Under the pieces are notes generated by a model that ran no database searches, had not been told where the DNA came from, and saw nothing but the letters and a program-made list of their open reading frames with translations. From Sva-07 sp963829585 (GTDB taxonomy: Bacteria; Actinomycetota; Acidimicrobiia; Acidimicrobiales; Ilumatobacteraceae), in contig CAWHJD010000021.1 in assembly GCA_963829585.1 (NCBI GenBank), forward strand, positions 186,001-250,000: 64,000 nucleotides of DNA, written 5' to 3'. Positions 25,895-33,552 of this stretch are shown one piece after another (the first letter of the stretch is position 1; each line of letters starts with the position of its first letter). The position numbers were made by a program, and so were the translations under genes.

Positions 25895-26193
25895 TTGGCA
25901 CGCTCCAGGATGTCGGTGATGCGCCAGCGCTTGTTCTTGCTGAGCGGACGGGTCTCCATCACGCGGACCTTGTCGCCGACATTGGCGTCGTTGGTCTCGT
26001 CGTGGACGTAGAGCTTCTTGGTACGCACGATGAACTTGTTGTACTTGGCGTGGCGCACACGATCGACGACGGCCACGACGACCGTCTTGTCCATCGCGTT
26101 CGACACGACCGTTCCCTCACGAACCTTGCGCGCTGCGCGCTCGGGAGTCTCGGTTGTCGTTGGTGTTGCGTCAGGCATGTCAGTCACCGTCAC
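25891..26193 (-). CDS. rpsQ: 30S ribosomal protein S17
   Basis: 16S rRNA 5'-domain binder. The OB-fold core includes GTVVSNAMDKTVVVAV and RTKKLYVHDETNDANVGDKV. I chose the GTG at 26193 because it overlaps the rpmC stop by 4 bp; an ATG five codons later is possible. The N-terminus adds about 18 residues rich in Thr and Glu before the S17 core. Confidence 0.94.
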   Translation of the reverse strand: MTVTDMPDATPTTTETPERAARKVREGTVVSNAMDKTVVVAVVDRVRHAKYNKFIVRTKKLYVHDETNDANVGDKVRVMETRPLSKNKRWRITDILERAK

Positions 26194-26402
26194 TGTCCGG
26201 CCTCGGCCGCAGCGATCTCACGCTGACGGATGAGGGTGTTGATACGAGCGACCTGCTTGCGCACCTTGCCGATTTCGGCGGTGTTCTCGAGCTGGCCGGT
26301 CGCGTTGCGGAAACGCAGATTGAGCGCTTCCTGCTTGGTGGCCCTGAGTTCGTCGATCAGTTCGCCGAGGCTGAGTTCGACGAGGTCGGTCTTGTTGGCC
26401 AT
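26190..26402 (-). CDS. rpmC: 50S ribosomal protein L29
   Basis: Protein at the polypeptide exit tunnel where trigger factor and SRP dock. The 70 residues begin MANKTDLVELSLGELIDELR and include EALNLRFRNATGQLENTAEI and VARINTLIRQREIA. The ATG at 26402 immediately follows the rplP stop region (overlap geometry TGAcATG). Typical in every way. Confidence 0.95.
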   Translation of the reverse strand: MANKTDLVELSLGELIDELRATKQEALNLRFRNATGQLENTAEIGKVRKQVARINTLIRQREIAAAEAGQ

Positions 26403-26403
26403 G

Positions 26404-26820
26404 TCAGATCTCCTCCTCACGAGTGATGATGCGGGCCTTGATGGGGAGCTTCTGGATCGCCTTGTTGAGGGCTTCCTTGGCGAGTTCTTCGTTCGGGTAC
26501 GACAGCTCGAAGAGCGTGCGGCCCGGCTTGACGACAGCGACCCAGAATTCGGGGTTGCCCTTGCCGGAGCCCATGCGGGTCTCGGCCGGCTTCTTCGTGA
26601 CCGGCTTGTCCGGGAACACGTTGATCCAGACCTTGCCGCCGCGCTTGATCGAGCGGGTCATGGCGATACGGGCAGCTTCGATCTGGCGGGCGGTGAGCCA
26701 GCCCGGCTCGAGCGCCTGGATCCCGTATTCACCGAAGTTCAGGCCGGAGCCACCCTTCGTGAGGCCCTTGGTGCGGCCGCGGTGGTGCTTGCGATGGGCG
26801 ACCTTGCGTGGCATCAGCAT
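26404..26820 (-). CDS. rplP: 50S ribosomal protein L16
   Basis: A-site region protein of the large subunit. The ATG at 26820 gives 138 residues beginning MLMPRKVAHRKHHRGRTKGL; WINVFPDKPVTKKPAETRMG and ARIITREEEI are diagnostic. The open frame upstream overlaps rpsC and is not L16-like. It is 14 bp downstream of rpsC. Confidence 0.96.
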   Translation of the reverse strand: MLMPRKVAHRKHHRGRTKGLTKGGSGLNFGEYGIQALEPGWLTARQIEAARIAMTRSIKRGGKVWINVFPDKPVTKKPAETRMGSGKGNPEFWVAVVKPGRTLFELSYPNEELAKEALNKAIQKLPIKARIITREEEI

Positions 26821-26834
26821 GGTTCGGTCCCCTT

Positions 26835-27716
26835 TCAGTCCTCGCCGCGGAAGTGCGGCGTGTCGTGGCCCTCGCCCTGCGCTGTGCGCTTGGCGATCGC
26901 CTCTTCTTCGTCGAGCAGTTTCTCGAGTTCCGGATCGGCTTCCCGGACGAGCGGCTGGGTCTCGGCGACGAGAGCAGCATCGCGGGGTCCACCCGACGAC
27001 ACGACCCTGCGCGGTCCACCCTGGCCGGACGTCTCGCCGACCGCCATGGCGGCCTCGCGGGCGATCTTGTCCTCGTTCAGCTTCTTGTAGGGCAGGATGT
27101 CGCCCTTGTAGATCCACACCTTGACGCCGACCCGACCGCTGGTCGTCTTGGCCTCACGCATGCCGTAGTCGATGTCGGCACGCAACGTGTGCAACGGCAC
27201 CCGACCTTCGCGGTACCACTCGGTGCGGCTCATCTCGGCGCCGCCGAGACGACCCGAGCACTGCACCTTGATACCGAGGGCTCCGGCACGCTGTGCGTTC
27301 TGCACGGCACGCTTCATGGCCCGACGGAAGGCGATGCGGTTGACGAGCTGGTCGGCAACCCCCTGAGCGATCAGGGCGGCGTCGAGTTCGGGGTTCTTGA
27401 TCTCGACGATGTTGAGCTGGACCTTCGGGTTGCCGGTGATCTTCGTGATGAGCTGACGGAGTTCGTCGGCCTGGGCACCACGGCGACCGATGACGATGCC
27501 GGGACGAGCCGTGTGCACGTCGACGCGGAGCTTGTCACGGGTGCGCTCGACCTCGATCCGGCTGATCGCCGCGGACTCGAGACGAGTCATGATCTCGCGG
27601 CGGATCGTCCAGTCCTCGGTGAGGTACTGCTTGTAGTCCCGCTCGGAGAACCAACGCGACTTCCAGTCGGTGGTCACTCCCAGACGGAAGCCGTACGGAT
27701 TGATCTTCTGACCCAT
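26835..27716 (-). CDS. rpsC: 30S ribosomal protein S3 (internal start within the L22-S3 frame)
   Basis: S3 forms part of the mRNA entry site and helicase. The ATG at 27716 begins MGQKINPYGFRLGVTTDWKS and AGGA lies 5 nt before it, so independent initiation is plausible even though the frame is continuous with L22. The KH domain reads RPGIVIGRRGAQADELRQLI, and ARRAMKRAVQNAQR-like RRAMKRAVQNAQRAGALGIK follows. The 293-residue protein has a C-terminal extension of about 70 residues rich in Glu and Gly ending GEGHDTPHFRGED. Confidence 0.93.
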   Translation of the reverse strand: MGQKINPYGFRLGVTTDWKSRWFSERDYKQYLTEDWTIRREIMTRLESAAISRIEVERTRDKLRVDVHTARPGIVIGRRGAQADELRQLITKITGNPKVQLNIVEIKNPELDAALIAQGVADQLVNRIAFRRAMKRAVQNAQRAGALGIKVQCSGRLGGAEMSRTEWYREGRVPLHTLRADIDYGMREAKTTSGRVGVKVWIYKGDILPYKKLNEDKIAREAAMAVGETSGQGGPRRVVSSGGPRDAALVAETQPLVREADPELEKLLDEEEAIAKRTAQGEGHDTPHFRGED

Positions 27717-28511
27717 TACTTTCCTGGCCCTTCTCGTCGGCCCGCTGGTTCTCCTCGGTCGGCCTCCGCCTCGTCGCTGGCGCTTCCCTCGGCGGCTGTC
27801 GTTCACGTTCTCACTTTCGTCTTCTGTTGCTTCGACGACTTCGGCAACCTCTTCGACTGCCTCGTCGGTCACCGAGGTGTCGGACACTTCGGTGGTGTCG
27901 GACACTTCGGTGATGTCGGTCGACTCCTCGATTTCGTCGACTTCCTCGTCGACGATCTCGGCGTCGACGACGTCTTGGCTGGTGTCGCTGGTGTCGGTCG
28001 TTTCGGTGGCCTGCTTGCGGCTGCGCTCGACGCGGGCACGGCGGCTGGCGGCGCTCGACTGCGGCCGGCCACGGCCGACGCTGCCACCGGCACGCTCCTG
28101 GCGCGCCTGGATGATGGCGATGCGGTCGTCACTCATGCGAGCGACGATGACCGTGATGTGACAGCTGCGCTTGTTGATCCGGGTCGCACGGCCACGGGCA
28201 CGGGGGCGGAACCGCTTGAGCGTCGGGCCCTCGTCGGCGAAGCACGCCACGACGTAGAGCTCGTCGGCGTCCTGGTCGTCGTTGTTGACGGCGTTGGCAA
28301 CGGCGCTGGCGAGCACCTTGCGGATGTCACGGGCGATGTGGCGATCGGTGAACTGCAGCACCTCGTCGGCGCTGCGCACATCGAGTCCGCGGATCAGGTC
28401 GAGCACGACGCGGGCCTTGGATGCCGACGCCCGCACGTACTTCGCGGTCGCCTTCGTGCCGGAGCGCTCGCCGGCGACGAACGACTTCTCGTTGAGCTTC
28501 GGTCCGGTCAT
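26835..28511 (-). CDS. rplV: L22-S3 continuous reading frame (ribosomal protein L22 with long tail joined in frame to S3)
   Basis: L22 starts at 28511 (MTGPKLNEKSFVAGERSGTK) and its core (YVRASASKARVVLDLIRG, RGRATRINKRSCHITVIVA) ends near residue 125. There is no stop codon: the frame runs on through about 140 residues, first basic, then strongly acidic (SDTTEVSDTSVTDEAVEEVA), then arginine-rich (KRQRRGGGRPRRTSGPTRRA), and enters S3 at its methionine (27716). The whole frame codes 558 residues. In the +1-shifted alternative the last about 25 codons before S3 would read SASDEAEADRGEP and end in TAA overlapping the S3 ATG (TAATG), the normal arrangement for coupled ribosomal genes. Thus either a true L22-S3 fusion or L22 with an indel near its 3' end. 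L22 lines the exit tunnel near the L4 loop. It overlaps rpsS by one base. Confidence 0.8.
   Translation of the reverse strand: MTGPKLNEKSFVAGERSGTKATAKYVRASASKARVVLDLIRGLDVRSADEVLQFTDRHIARDIRKVLASAVANAVNNDDQDADELYVVACFADEGPTLKRFRPRARGRATRINKRSCHITVIVARMSDDRIAIIQARQERAGGSVGRGRPQSSAASRRARVERSRKQATETTDTSDTSQDVVDAEIVDEEVDEIEESTDITEVSDTTEVSDTSVTDEAVEEVAEVVEATEDESENVNDSRRGKRQRRGGGRPRRTSGPTRRARKVMGQKINPYGFRLGVTTDWKSRWFSERDYKQYLTEDWTIRREIMTRLESAAISRIEVERTRDKLRVDVHTARPGIVIGRRGAQADELRQLITKITGNPKVQLNIVEIKNPELDAALIAQGVADQLVNRIAFRRAMKRAVQNAQRAGALGIKVQCSGRLGGAEMSRTEWYREGRVPLHTLRADIDYGMREAKTTSGRVGVKVWIYKGDILPYKKLNEDKIAREAAMAVGETSGQGGPRRVVSSGGPRDAALVAETQPLVREADPELEKLLDEEEAIAKRTAQGEGHDTPHFRGED
27770..27784 (-). 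repeat. SASDE-word dispersed repeat, copy 1
   Basis: AGCGCCAGCGACGAG on the minus strand, inside the L22-S3 linker. The similarity to copy 2 extends over about 28 bp (27769-27796) with one mismatch. Here it is read as KRQRRG, not in the SASDE frame used in rplD and the protease gene. Confidence 0.7.
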
Positions 28512-28795
28512 CAGCGGCGACCCTTCGAGTTGCGCTCCATGCCCGCGTGGAACTTGAACGTGCGGGTGGGGCTGAACTCACCGAGCTTGTGGCCGACCAT
28601 CGACTCGGTCACGTAGACCGGGACGTGCTTGCGGCCGTCGTGGACGGCGATCGTGTGGCCGACCATGTCGGGGATGATGGTGGAGCGACGCGACCAGGTC
28701 TTGACGACCTTGCGTTCTCCGGCTGCGTTCTGGGCGTCGATCTTCTTGAGAAGATGGTCGTCCACGAACGGGCCCTTCTTGAGACTGCGAGACAT
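28511..28795 (-). CDS. rpsS: 30S ribosomal protein S19
   Basis: Head protein next to S13. The 94 residues begin MSRSLKKGPFVDDHLLKKID and contain STIIPDMVGHTIAVHDGRKH and MVGHKLGEFSPTRTFKFHAG, diagnostic for S19. Stop and L22 start share one base (TGATG). Confidence 0.97.
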   Translation of the reverse strand: MSRSLKKGPFVDDHLLKKIDAQNAAGERKVVKTWSRRSTIIPDMVGHTIAVHDGRKHVPVYVTESMVGHKLGEFSPTRTFKFHAGMERNSKGRR

Positions 28796-28818
28796 GCGGA
28801 GTTACCTTCCTTGCCGCG

Positions 28819-29655
28819 TCAGCGGCGACCCTTGCTCGTACGGCGGCGACGGATGATCAACTGCTGGCTCGCCTTCTTCTTGTTGCGGGTGCGGCCCTCG
28901 GGCTTGCCCCACGGCGACACGGCGGGCCGTCCACCGGATGTGCGACCTTCGCCACCACCGAGTGGGTGGTCGACCGGGTTCATGGCCACGCCACGTGTCT
29001 GGGGCTTCTTGCCCTTCCAGCGATTGCGGCCGGCCTTGCCGATCTTCACGAGTTCGTGCTGGCTGTTGCCGACCTCGCCGACGGTTGCACGACAGTCGAT
29101 CATCACCCGTCGCATCTCGGTGGAGGGCATACGCAGCGTGGCGTAGTCGCCCTCCTTGGCGACGAGCTGCACCGCGATGCCGGCCGAACGGCCGATCTTG
29201 CCGCCCTGGCCGGGCCGCAGCTCGACGTTGTGGACGGTGGTGCCGACCGGGATGTAGCGCAACGGCAGGGCGTTGCCCGGCTTGATGTCGGCGCCCTGGC
29301 CGCTCTCGACGGTGTCACCGACGTTGAGTCCACGCGGGGCGAGGATGTAGGCCTTGACGCCGTCGTTGTAGTGGAGCAGCGCGATGCGGCACGTGCGGTT
29401 GGGGTCGTATTCGATGGCGGCGACCTTTGCGGTCACACCGTCCTTGACCCGCTTGAAGTCGATGATGCGGTACTGCTGCTTGTGGCCGCCACCACGGTGA
29501 CGTGACGTCTTGCGGCCGTAGCTGTTGCGGCCGCCGGTCTTCGACTTCTTGACGAGGAGCGACTTCTCGGGCGTGGTCTTGGTGATCTCGCTGAAGTCGG
29601 AGCTCGTCTGGAAACGACGGCCGGGGCTGGTGGGCTTGCGGGAACGAATGGCCAT
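28819..29655 (-). CDS. rplB: 50S ribosomal protein L2
   Basis: Peptidyl-transferase-centre-associated protein. The ATG at 29655 gives 278 residues beginning MAIRSRKPTSPGRRFQTSSD; GGRNSYGRKTSRHRGGGHKQ, GDTVESGQGADIKPGNALPL and GVAMNPVDHPLGGGEGRTSG (with the important His) are diagnostic. It follows rplW by 7 bp. Confidence 0.97.
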   Translation of the reverse strand: MAIRSRKPTSPGRRFQTSSDFSEITKTTPEKSLLVKKSKTGGRNSYGRKTSRHRGGGHKQQYRIIDFKRVKDGVTAKVAAIEYDPNRTCRIALLHYNDGVKAYILAPRGLNVGDTVESGQGADIKPGNALPLRYIPVGTTVHNVELRPGQGGKIGRSAGIAVQLVAKEGDYATLRMPSTEMRRVMIDCRATVGEVGNSQHELVKIGKAGRNRWKGKKPQTRGVAMNPVDHPLGGGEGRTSGGRPAVSPWGKPEGRTRNKKKASQQLIIRRRRTSKGRR

Positions 29656-29662
29656 GATGCGC

Positions 29663-29950
29663 TCAGTTCTCGAACAGCGGGATTTCGCCCGCTGCCAGGG
29701 TGACGATGGCCCGCTTCGTGTCGGGCCGGGTACCGATGCGGTTGGTGCCACGGGTGCGCTTGCGCTTGCCGTTGCGGTTCAACGTGTTGACCTTGAGCAC
29801 CTCGACGCCCCAGATCGCCTCGACGGCGTCGCGGATCTCGGGCTTGGAGGCCCTGGGGCTCACCTTGAAGGTGTAGACGCCGGTCTCGATGAGGGCGTAG
29901 CTCTTCTCCGACACGACCGGAGCAATGATGATGTCGCGGGGATCTTTCAT
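29663..29950 (-). CDS. rplW: 50S ribosomal protein L23
   Basis: Exit-site docking protein for trigger factor and SRP. The 95 residues begin MKDPRDIIIAPVVSEKSYAL and include YTFKVSPRASKPEIRDAVEA and GTNRIGTRPDTKRAIVTLAA. Overlaps the end of rplD by 4 bp. Confidence 0.96.
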   Translation of the reverse strand: MKDPRDIIIAPVVSEKSYALIETGVYTFKVSPRASKPEIRDAVEAIWGVEVLKVNTLNRNGKRKRTRGTNRIGTRPDTKRAIVTLAAGEIPLFEN

Positions 29951-30780
29951 GACTGTTCATCCTTTGTCTCGGCCTCACCGGACGTCGGTGCTGCACTCTC
30001 TTGGTCGGCCGAGTCGCCAGCCTCGTCGCTGGCGCTTTCCTCGGCGGCCGCGGCTGACTTCGCGGCTGTGGCCTCGTCGGCGGATGACGTGGCGGCTTTG
30101 GCCTCGTCGGCGGATGACTTGGCGGCCTTGGGCGCTTCGGCCGACTTCACCGGCTCGGCGGCCGTGACCGGGGTGCCGGCGGGCAGGACGTCCTTGGTGA
30201 AGACGACCCACTCGTTGCAGAGGACGTCGTAGGCGTTGAGTTCACCCGGACCGATGATCTGGACCTTGGGCAGGTTGCGGAAGCTCAGCGCCGCAGCAGC
30301 GTCGTCACGACCGACGACCACCAGTGCGGTGCCGGTGATGCCGAGCGCGTCGAGCGCAGCTTTGGCATCCTTGGTCTTGGGGGTTTCGAAGTCCCAGCTG
30401 TCGACGACGACGACCTTGCCTTCGGCGGCACGGTCGGACAGCGCCGAGCGCAGTGCCAACCTCACCATCTTCTTGGGGGTCTTCTGGTCGTACTTGCGGG
30501 GCTTCGGGCCGAGGGCCACGCCACCACCGGAGAAGTGAGGTGCCCGGATCGAGCCCTGGCGGGCGTTGCCGGTGCCCTTCTGGGCGTACGGCTTGCGACC
30601 ACCACCGCGCACGTCGGCGCGGGTCTTGGTGCTCTGGGTGCCGGAGCGTCGGGCAGCGAGCTGCGCCGTGACGACCTGGTGCATGACCGGGACGTTCGGC
30701 TGGAGGCCGAAGACCTCGTCGTCGAGCACGATCGTGCCGCTGTCCTTGCCGGCTGCGGTCTTGAGGGTGAGATCGGCCAT
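29947..30780 (-). CDS. rplD: 50S ribosomal protein L4 with Ala/Glu-rich C-terminal extension
   Basis: L4 lines the exit tunnel and in E. coli regulates the S10 operon. The ATG at 30780 gives 277 residues. The core is typical: TKTRADVRGGGRKPYAQKGT, GNARQGSIRAPHFSGGGVAL and PRKYDQKTPKKMVRLALRSA. After residue about 205 comes an extra tail of some 70 residues made of Ala, Ser, Glu, Asp and Lys, including two near-identical nine-residue units (SSADEAKAA, SSADEATAA) and SASDEAGD. The tail is encoded by a 30-bp tandem duplication plus a copy of the dispersed 15-bp word. It probably protrudes from the ribosome surface. Confidence 0.94.
   Translation of the reverse strand: MADLTLKTAAGKDSGTIVLDDEVFGLQPNVPVMHQVVTAQLAARRSGTQSTKTRADVRGGGRKPYAQKGTGNARQGSIRAPHFSGGGVALGPKPRKYDQKTPKKMVRLALRSALSDRAAEGKVVVVDSWDFETPKTKDAKAALDALGITGTALVVVGRDDAAAALSFRNLPKVQIIGPGELNAYDVLCNEWVVFTKDVLPAGTPVTAAEPVKSAEAPKAAKSSADEAKAATSSADEATAAKSAAAAEESASDEAGDSADQESAAPTSGEAETKDEQS
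30022..30036 (-). repeat. SASDE-word dispersed repeat, copy 2
   Basis: AGCGCCAGCGACGAG on the minus strand within the rplD tail, read as SASDE. Flanks match copy 1 for about 28 bp. Confidence 0.7.
30071..30130 (-). repeat. 30-bp tandem duplication in the rplD tail
   Basis: Bases 30071-30100 and 30101-30130 are the same 30-base unit with two differences. They code the repeated Ala-Ser-Ser-Ala-Asp-Glu-Ala part of the L4 extension. The length is a multiple of three, so copy changes would keep the frame. Confidence 0.85.
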
Positions 30781-30782
30781 GG

Positions 30783-31442
30783 TCAGCCTGCCTTTCCTGC
30801 GAACTGTCCGGACTTCTTGACGGCGTTGCGCACGAGGACGACGCCGCCGGCGGGGCCGGGGACCGAACCACGGATCAGCAGCAGATTGCGCTCGGCGTCG
30901 GACTCGACGACCACGAGGTTCTGCGTGGTGACCTGCTCGTGGCCCATGTGACCCGCCATGCGCTGACCCTTGAACACGCGTGCCGGGAAGGCACACGAGC
31001 CGATGGCACCAGGCTTGCGGTGGCTCTTGTTGTTACCGTGCGACGCAGGCTGGCCCTTGAAGTTGTGACGCTTCATGACACCGGCGAAGCCCTTGCCCCG
31101 GCTGGTGCCCGTGACGTCGACCATCGTGCCGGCGGGGATCTGTTCGACGGTCAGCTCCTGGCCGACCTCGAAGCCGTCGACGGAGTCGAGGCGCAGTTCC
31201 ACGAGGCGCTTGCCGGGCTCGACGCCGGCCTTCTCGAAGTGGCCGAGCGCCGGCTTGGTGAGCTTGTTCGCCTTACGGTGCCCGTAGGTCACCTGCAGCG
31301 CGGTGTAGCCGTCGCGTTCGTTGGTCTTGATCTGGACGATTCGCATCGGCTCGACGCGCAGGACCGTGACGGGAACGACCTTGTCGTCCACCCACGTCTG
31401 TGTCATGCCGACCTTCTCGCCGACGATCGATTGTTGTGCCAT
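30783..31442 (-). CDS. rplC: 50S ribosomal protein L3
   Basis: Early-assembly protein near the peptidyl transferase centre. The 219 residues begin MAQQSIVGEKVGMTQTWVDD and include GTSRGKGFAGVMKRHNFKGQ, HGNNKSHRKPGAIGSCAFPA and GQRMAGHMGHEQVTTQNL. It is the first gene of this S10 segment; rpsJ, which normally precedes it, is 6.7 kb away. AAAGGA lies 12 nt before the ATG. Confidence 0.97.
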   Translation of the reverse strand: MAQQSIVGEKVGMTQTWVDDKVVPVTVLRVEPMRIVQIKTNERDGYTALQVTYGHRKANKLTKPALGHFEKAGVEPGKRLVELRLDSVDGFEVGQELTVEQIPAGTMVDVTGTSRGKGFAGVMKRHNFKGQPASHGNNKSHRKPGAIGSCAFPARVFKGQRMAGHMGHEQVTTQNLVVVESDAERNLLLIRGSVPGPAGGVVLVRNAVKKSGQFAGKAG

Positions 31443-31763
31443 GGCGGCATTTTCCTTTGTGTTGATCGAGCCGCTCGTCTGGTGACGAACGGCTATCCAC
31501 GCAAATGCTCCGCCGCTGCGGCTACCACGGTTCGTGGCAGGACGAGCGTGCGGAGCACGAGATCATGAAGTTGCTGGGCGGTTCCGGTCCCGATCGCTGC
31601 GGGTGGCCTACACAGACATCAGTTGCTGAATGGGGTGGTGATCGGAATGCCTTCCGGCCACGGCCATGCAATGCTATGGGCGCTGGCGCATGGTTCCAAC
31701 ACGTCGACGCGAGATCTGACCGGCACTCGGTCGATGAGCGATCACCCCTGATTTCAGGTGGGC
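31443..31763. other. Intergenic region between rplC and the P450 gene
   Basis: This 321-bp stretch holds the rplC leader. A short inverted repeat (CCACGGTTCGTGG near 31525) is visible; I see no convincing coding frame and no clear promoter hexamers, although rplC must be transcribed from here because the accessory genes upstream are unrelated. Confidence 0.5.
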
Positions 31764-32978
31764 TCAGTCCCAACGCACGGGGAGCGATTCGAACCCGTTG
31801 AGCACGCTGGCCCTGACCCGAACGGGGTCGCCGTCCGGGCGGATGCGAGGCAGGCGGTCGAGCACCGCCTCCAACGCCACGGCTCCTTCGAGTCGCGACA
31901 ACGGCGCACCCAGGCAGTAGTGGATCCCTGCACCGAACGCACCATGGCGCTTGCGGAGGTCGGTGAGATCGCGCGTGATGTCGAAGTGGTCGGGGTCGTC
32001 CCACGATTCCGGGTCGCGGTTGGCCGAACCGAACAGCATGTACACCTTGGAGTCCTCGGGAATCTCGACGCCGTGGAGCGTGACCGGGCAGTTGTTCGTA
32101 CGGAACAGGCCGTGCACGGGTGCGTCGATTCGCAGGCTCTCCTCGATCGCGCTGGGGACCAGCGTCCGGTCGGCTCGGACCAGCGCCATCTGGTCCGCAT
32201 GCCGCATGAGCCGATTGACGACGTTGCCGATGAGCAGCGTCGTGGTCGCGGAGCCGGCGACGAGCAGGAACTGGCAGAAGCCGATGACCTGCTGTTGGGT
32301 CAGCTTCTCGCCGTCGCGCTCGACGGTGAGCAATCGCGTCAGCAGGTCTGCCGGCACCACATCGCCGGCGTCGAGGGCGTCGGCACGACGCTGGATGTGG
32401 GGACCGAAGTAGGCGTGGTACTGCCGATACGCGTTCACGACCTCGTCGTTGGCAGCACGTCCCCCTTCGAGCGCAACCGCTTCCGCCATCGGCAACACCC
32501 AGGAGCGGAACATCGCGATGTCCTCGCGGGGCATCCCGAGCATCCAGCACATCACGACGAGCGGGAGCGGCATCGCCAGGTCTCGGACGATGTCGCCCCG
32601 ACCCTCGTCGACGACTTCGTCCATCAGCTCGTTCACCAGCACCCGGACGTCGGGTCCCATGGCCTCCAGCACCGACGGCTTGAACGCGCGCGAGATCGCG
32701 AGTCGCTCTGCGGTGTGACGCGGCGGATCGCTCGACACGAGGACCCCTGCGCCGATCTCGCCGTACGCCAGACCGGGGCCGTACTTCGACGACCACGTGT
32801 CGTCGTCGCGCAGCGCAGCGAACACGTCAGCGTTGCGTGCCAGCGTGTAGTGCTCGGCGGGCACGTTGGTGTGGTGCACCGGACAGCGCTCGCGCAGCGC
32901 GGCGAACGTGGAGGCCGGATCGAGCTGGAACTCCTCGGACAACAGGTTGAACTCGACGGCATGCGGATCGCCGGTCAT
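31764..32978 (-). CDS. Cytochrome P450
   Basis: A 404-residue soluble bacterial P450 monooxygenase. The heme-binding loop AFGAGIHYCLGAPLSRLEG holds the axial cysteine, the K-helix EESLR gives the E-x2-R motif, and HTAERLAISRAF matches the C-helix. The I-helix reads LLVAGSATTTLL: the acidic residue that usually precedes the Thr pair is Ala, which may alter proton delivery. GAGGAG lies before the ATG at 32978. It is transcribed with the TetR gene 10 bp upstream. No ferredoxin or reductase gene is adjacent. The substrate is unknown; steroid or terpenoid-like compounds are frequent in related families. Confidence 0.9.
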   Translation of the reverse strand: MTGDPHAVEFNLLSEEFQLDPASTFAALRERCPVHHTNVPAEHYTLARNADVFAALRDDDTWSSKYGPGLAYGEIGAGVLVSSDPPRHTAERLAISRAFKPSVLEAMGPDVRVLVNELMDEVVDEGRGDIVRDLAMPLPLVVMCWMLGMPREDIAMFRSWVLPMAEAVALEGGRAANDEVVNAYRQYHAYFGPHIQRRADALDAGDVVPADLLTRLLTVERDGEKLTQQQVIGFCQFLLVAGSATTTLLIGNVVNRLMRHADQMALVRADRTLVPSAIEESLRIDAPVHGLFRTNNCPVTLHGVEIPEDSKVYMLFGSANRDPESWDDPDHFDITRDLTDLRKRHGAFGAGIHYCLGAPLSRLEGAVALEAVLDRLPRIRPDGDPVRVRASVLNGFESLPVRWD

Positions 32979-32988
32979 GCAGTGCTCC

Positions 32989-33552
32989 TCACGGGTAGAG
33001 AACGGCGGCGAGCGTTCCGGCGCACCGCTCCAGTGACGATGGAGAAGCCGGCAGCGCAGAGAGCGACTCGATGTGACAGAGACCCAGGAGCAGGGCGAAG
33101 AACGTCTTCACCACTGCGTCGCCGTCCGACCCGGACGTCGAGACCCACTTGGCCGCCTGTTCCGCATGCCACTCGGCGAGCAGCGCAGCGACCTCGGGAT
33201 ACCTGGCGGCGGCAACGTGGATCTCGGCCAGGAGGCGGCGCGTGGAGAAGAAATCCGGTGACAGGAACGCCCCCACGACATCAACCGCCGATGCCATCGT
33301 GTCTCGAGGTGCAAGTCGCGCGAGCTCCCACCGGGCCGCCGCCACGAGCAGCTCCACCTTCCCTCCGAAGTGGTTGTAGATCGCCGGGGCCGACACGTCG
33401 GCTCTGGCCGCGATGTCCGCCACCGTCGCGCCGTCGAAGCCGAACTCGACGCACGACGCAACTGCGGCACGGAGCAGGCGGTCCCGAGTTGCGACACCAT
33501 CGTCGTCGAGCTTCGGCGGACGACCGACACGGCGCTCAGCAACCGACGCCAC
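32989..33552 (-). CDS. TetR/AcrR-family transcriptional regulator
   Basis: A 187-residue regulator. The helix-turn-helix spans TRDRLLRAAVASCVEFGFDG and VADIAARADVSAPAIYNHFG; the C-terminal ligand domain is not assignable. The GTG start at 33552 overlaps the end of the nitroreductase gene by 17 bp, and the P450 gene follows 10 bp later, so these three genes form one message. The palindromic operator candidate at 34169-34178, before the first gene of this message and the divergent SDR gene, is a likely target. Confidence 0.88.
   Translation of the reverse strand: MASVAERRVGRPPKLDDDGVATRDRLLRAAVASCVEFGFDGATVADIAARADVSAPAIYNHFGGKVELLVAAARWELARLAPRDTMASAVDVVGAFLSPDFFSTRRLLAEIHVAAARYPEVAALLAEWHAEQAAKWVSTSGSDGDAVVKTFFALLLGLCHIESLSALPASPSSLERCAGTLAAVLYP

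Noticed and set aside
28009..28130. CRISPR-like pattern in repeated TCGG/GTCTCG words of the L22 tail
   Set aside because: The repeats are irregular short codons for Ser, Asp and Thr, with no constant repeat-spacer spacing.
27717..28511. Ending L22 at the acidic linker by assuming an indel
   Set aside because: No stop is present in the given sequence, so the continuous frame is annotated as seen and the indel is given only as an alternative.
31505..31760. Small plus-strand reading frame in the rplC-P450 gap
   Set aside because: No recognisable start signal or family features, and it overlaps the rplC leader.
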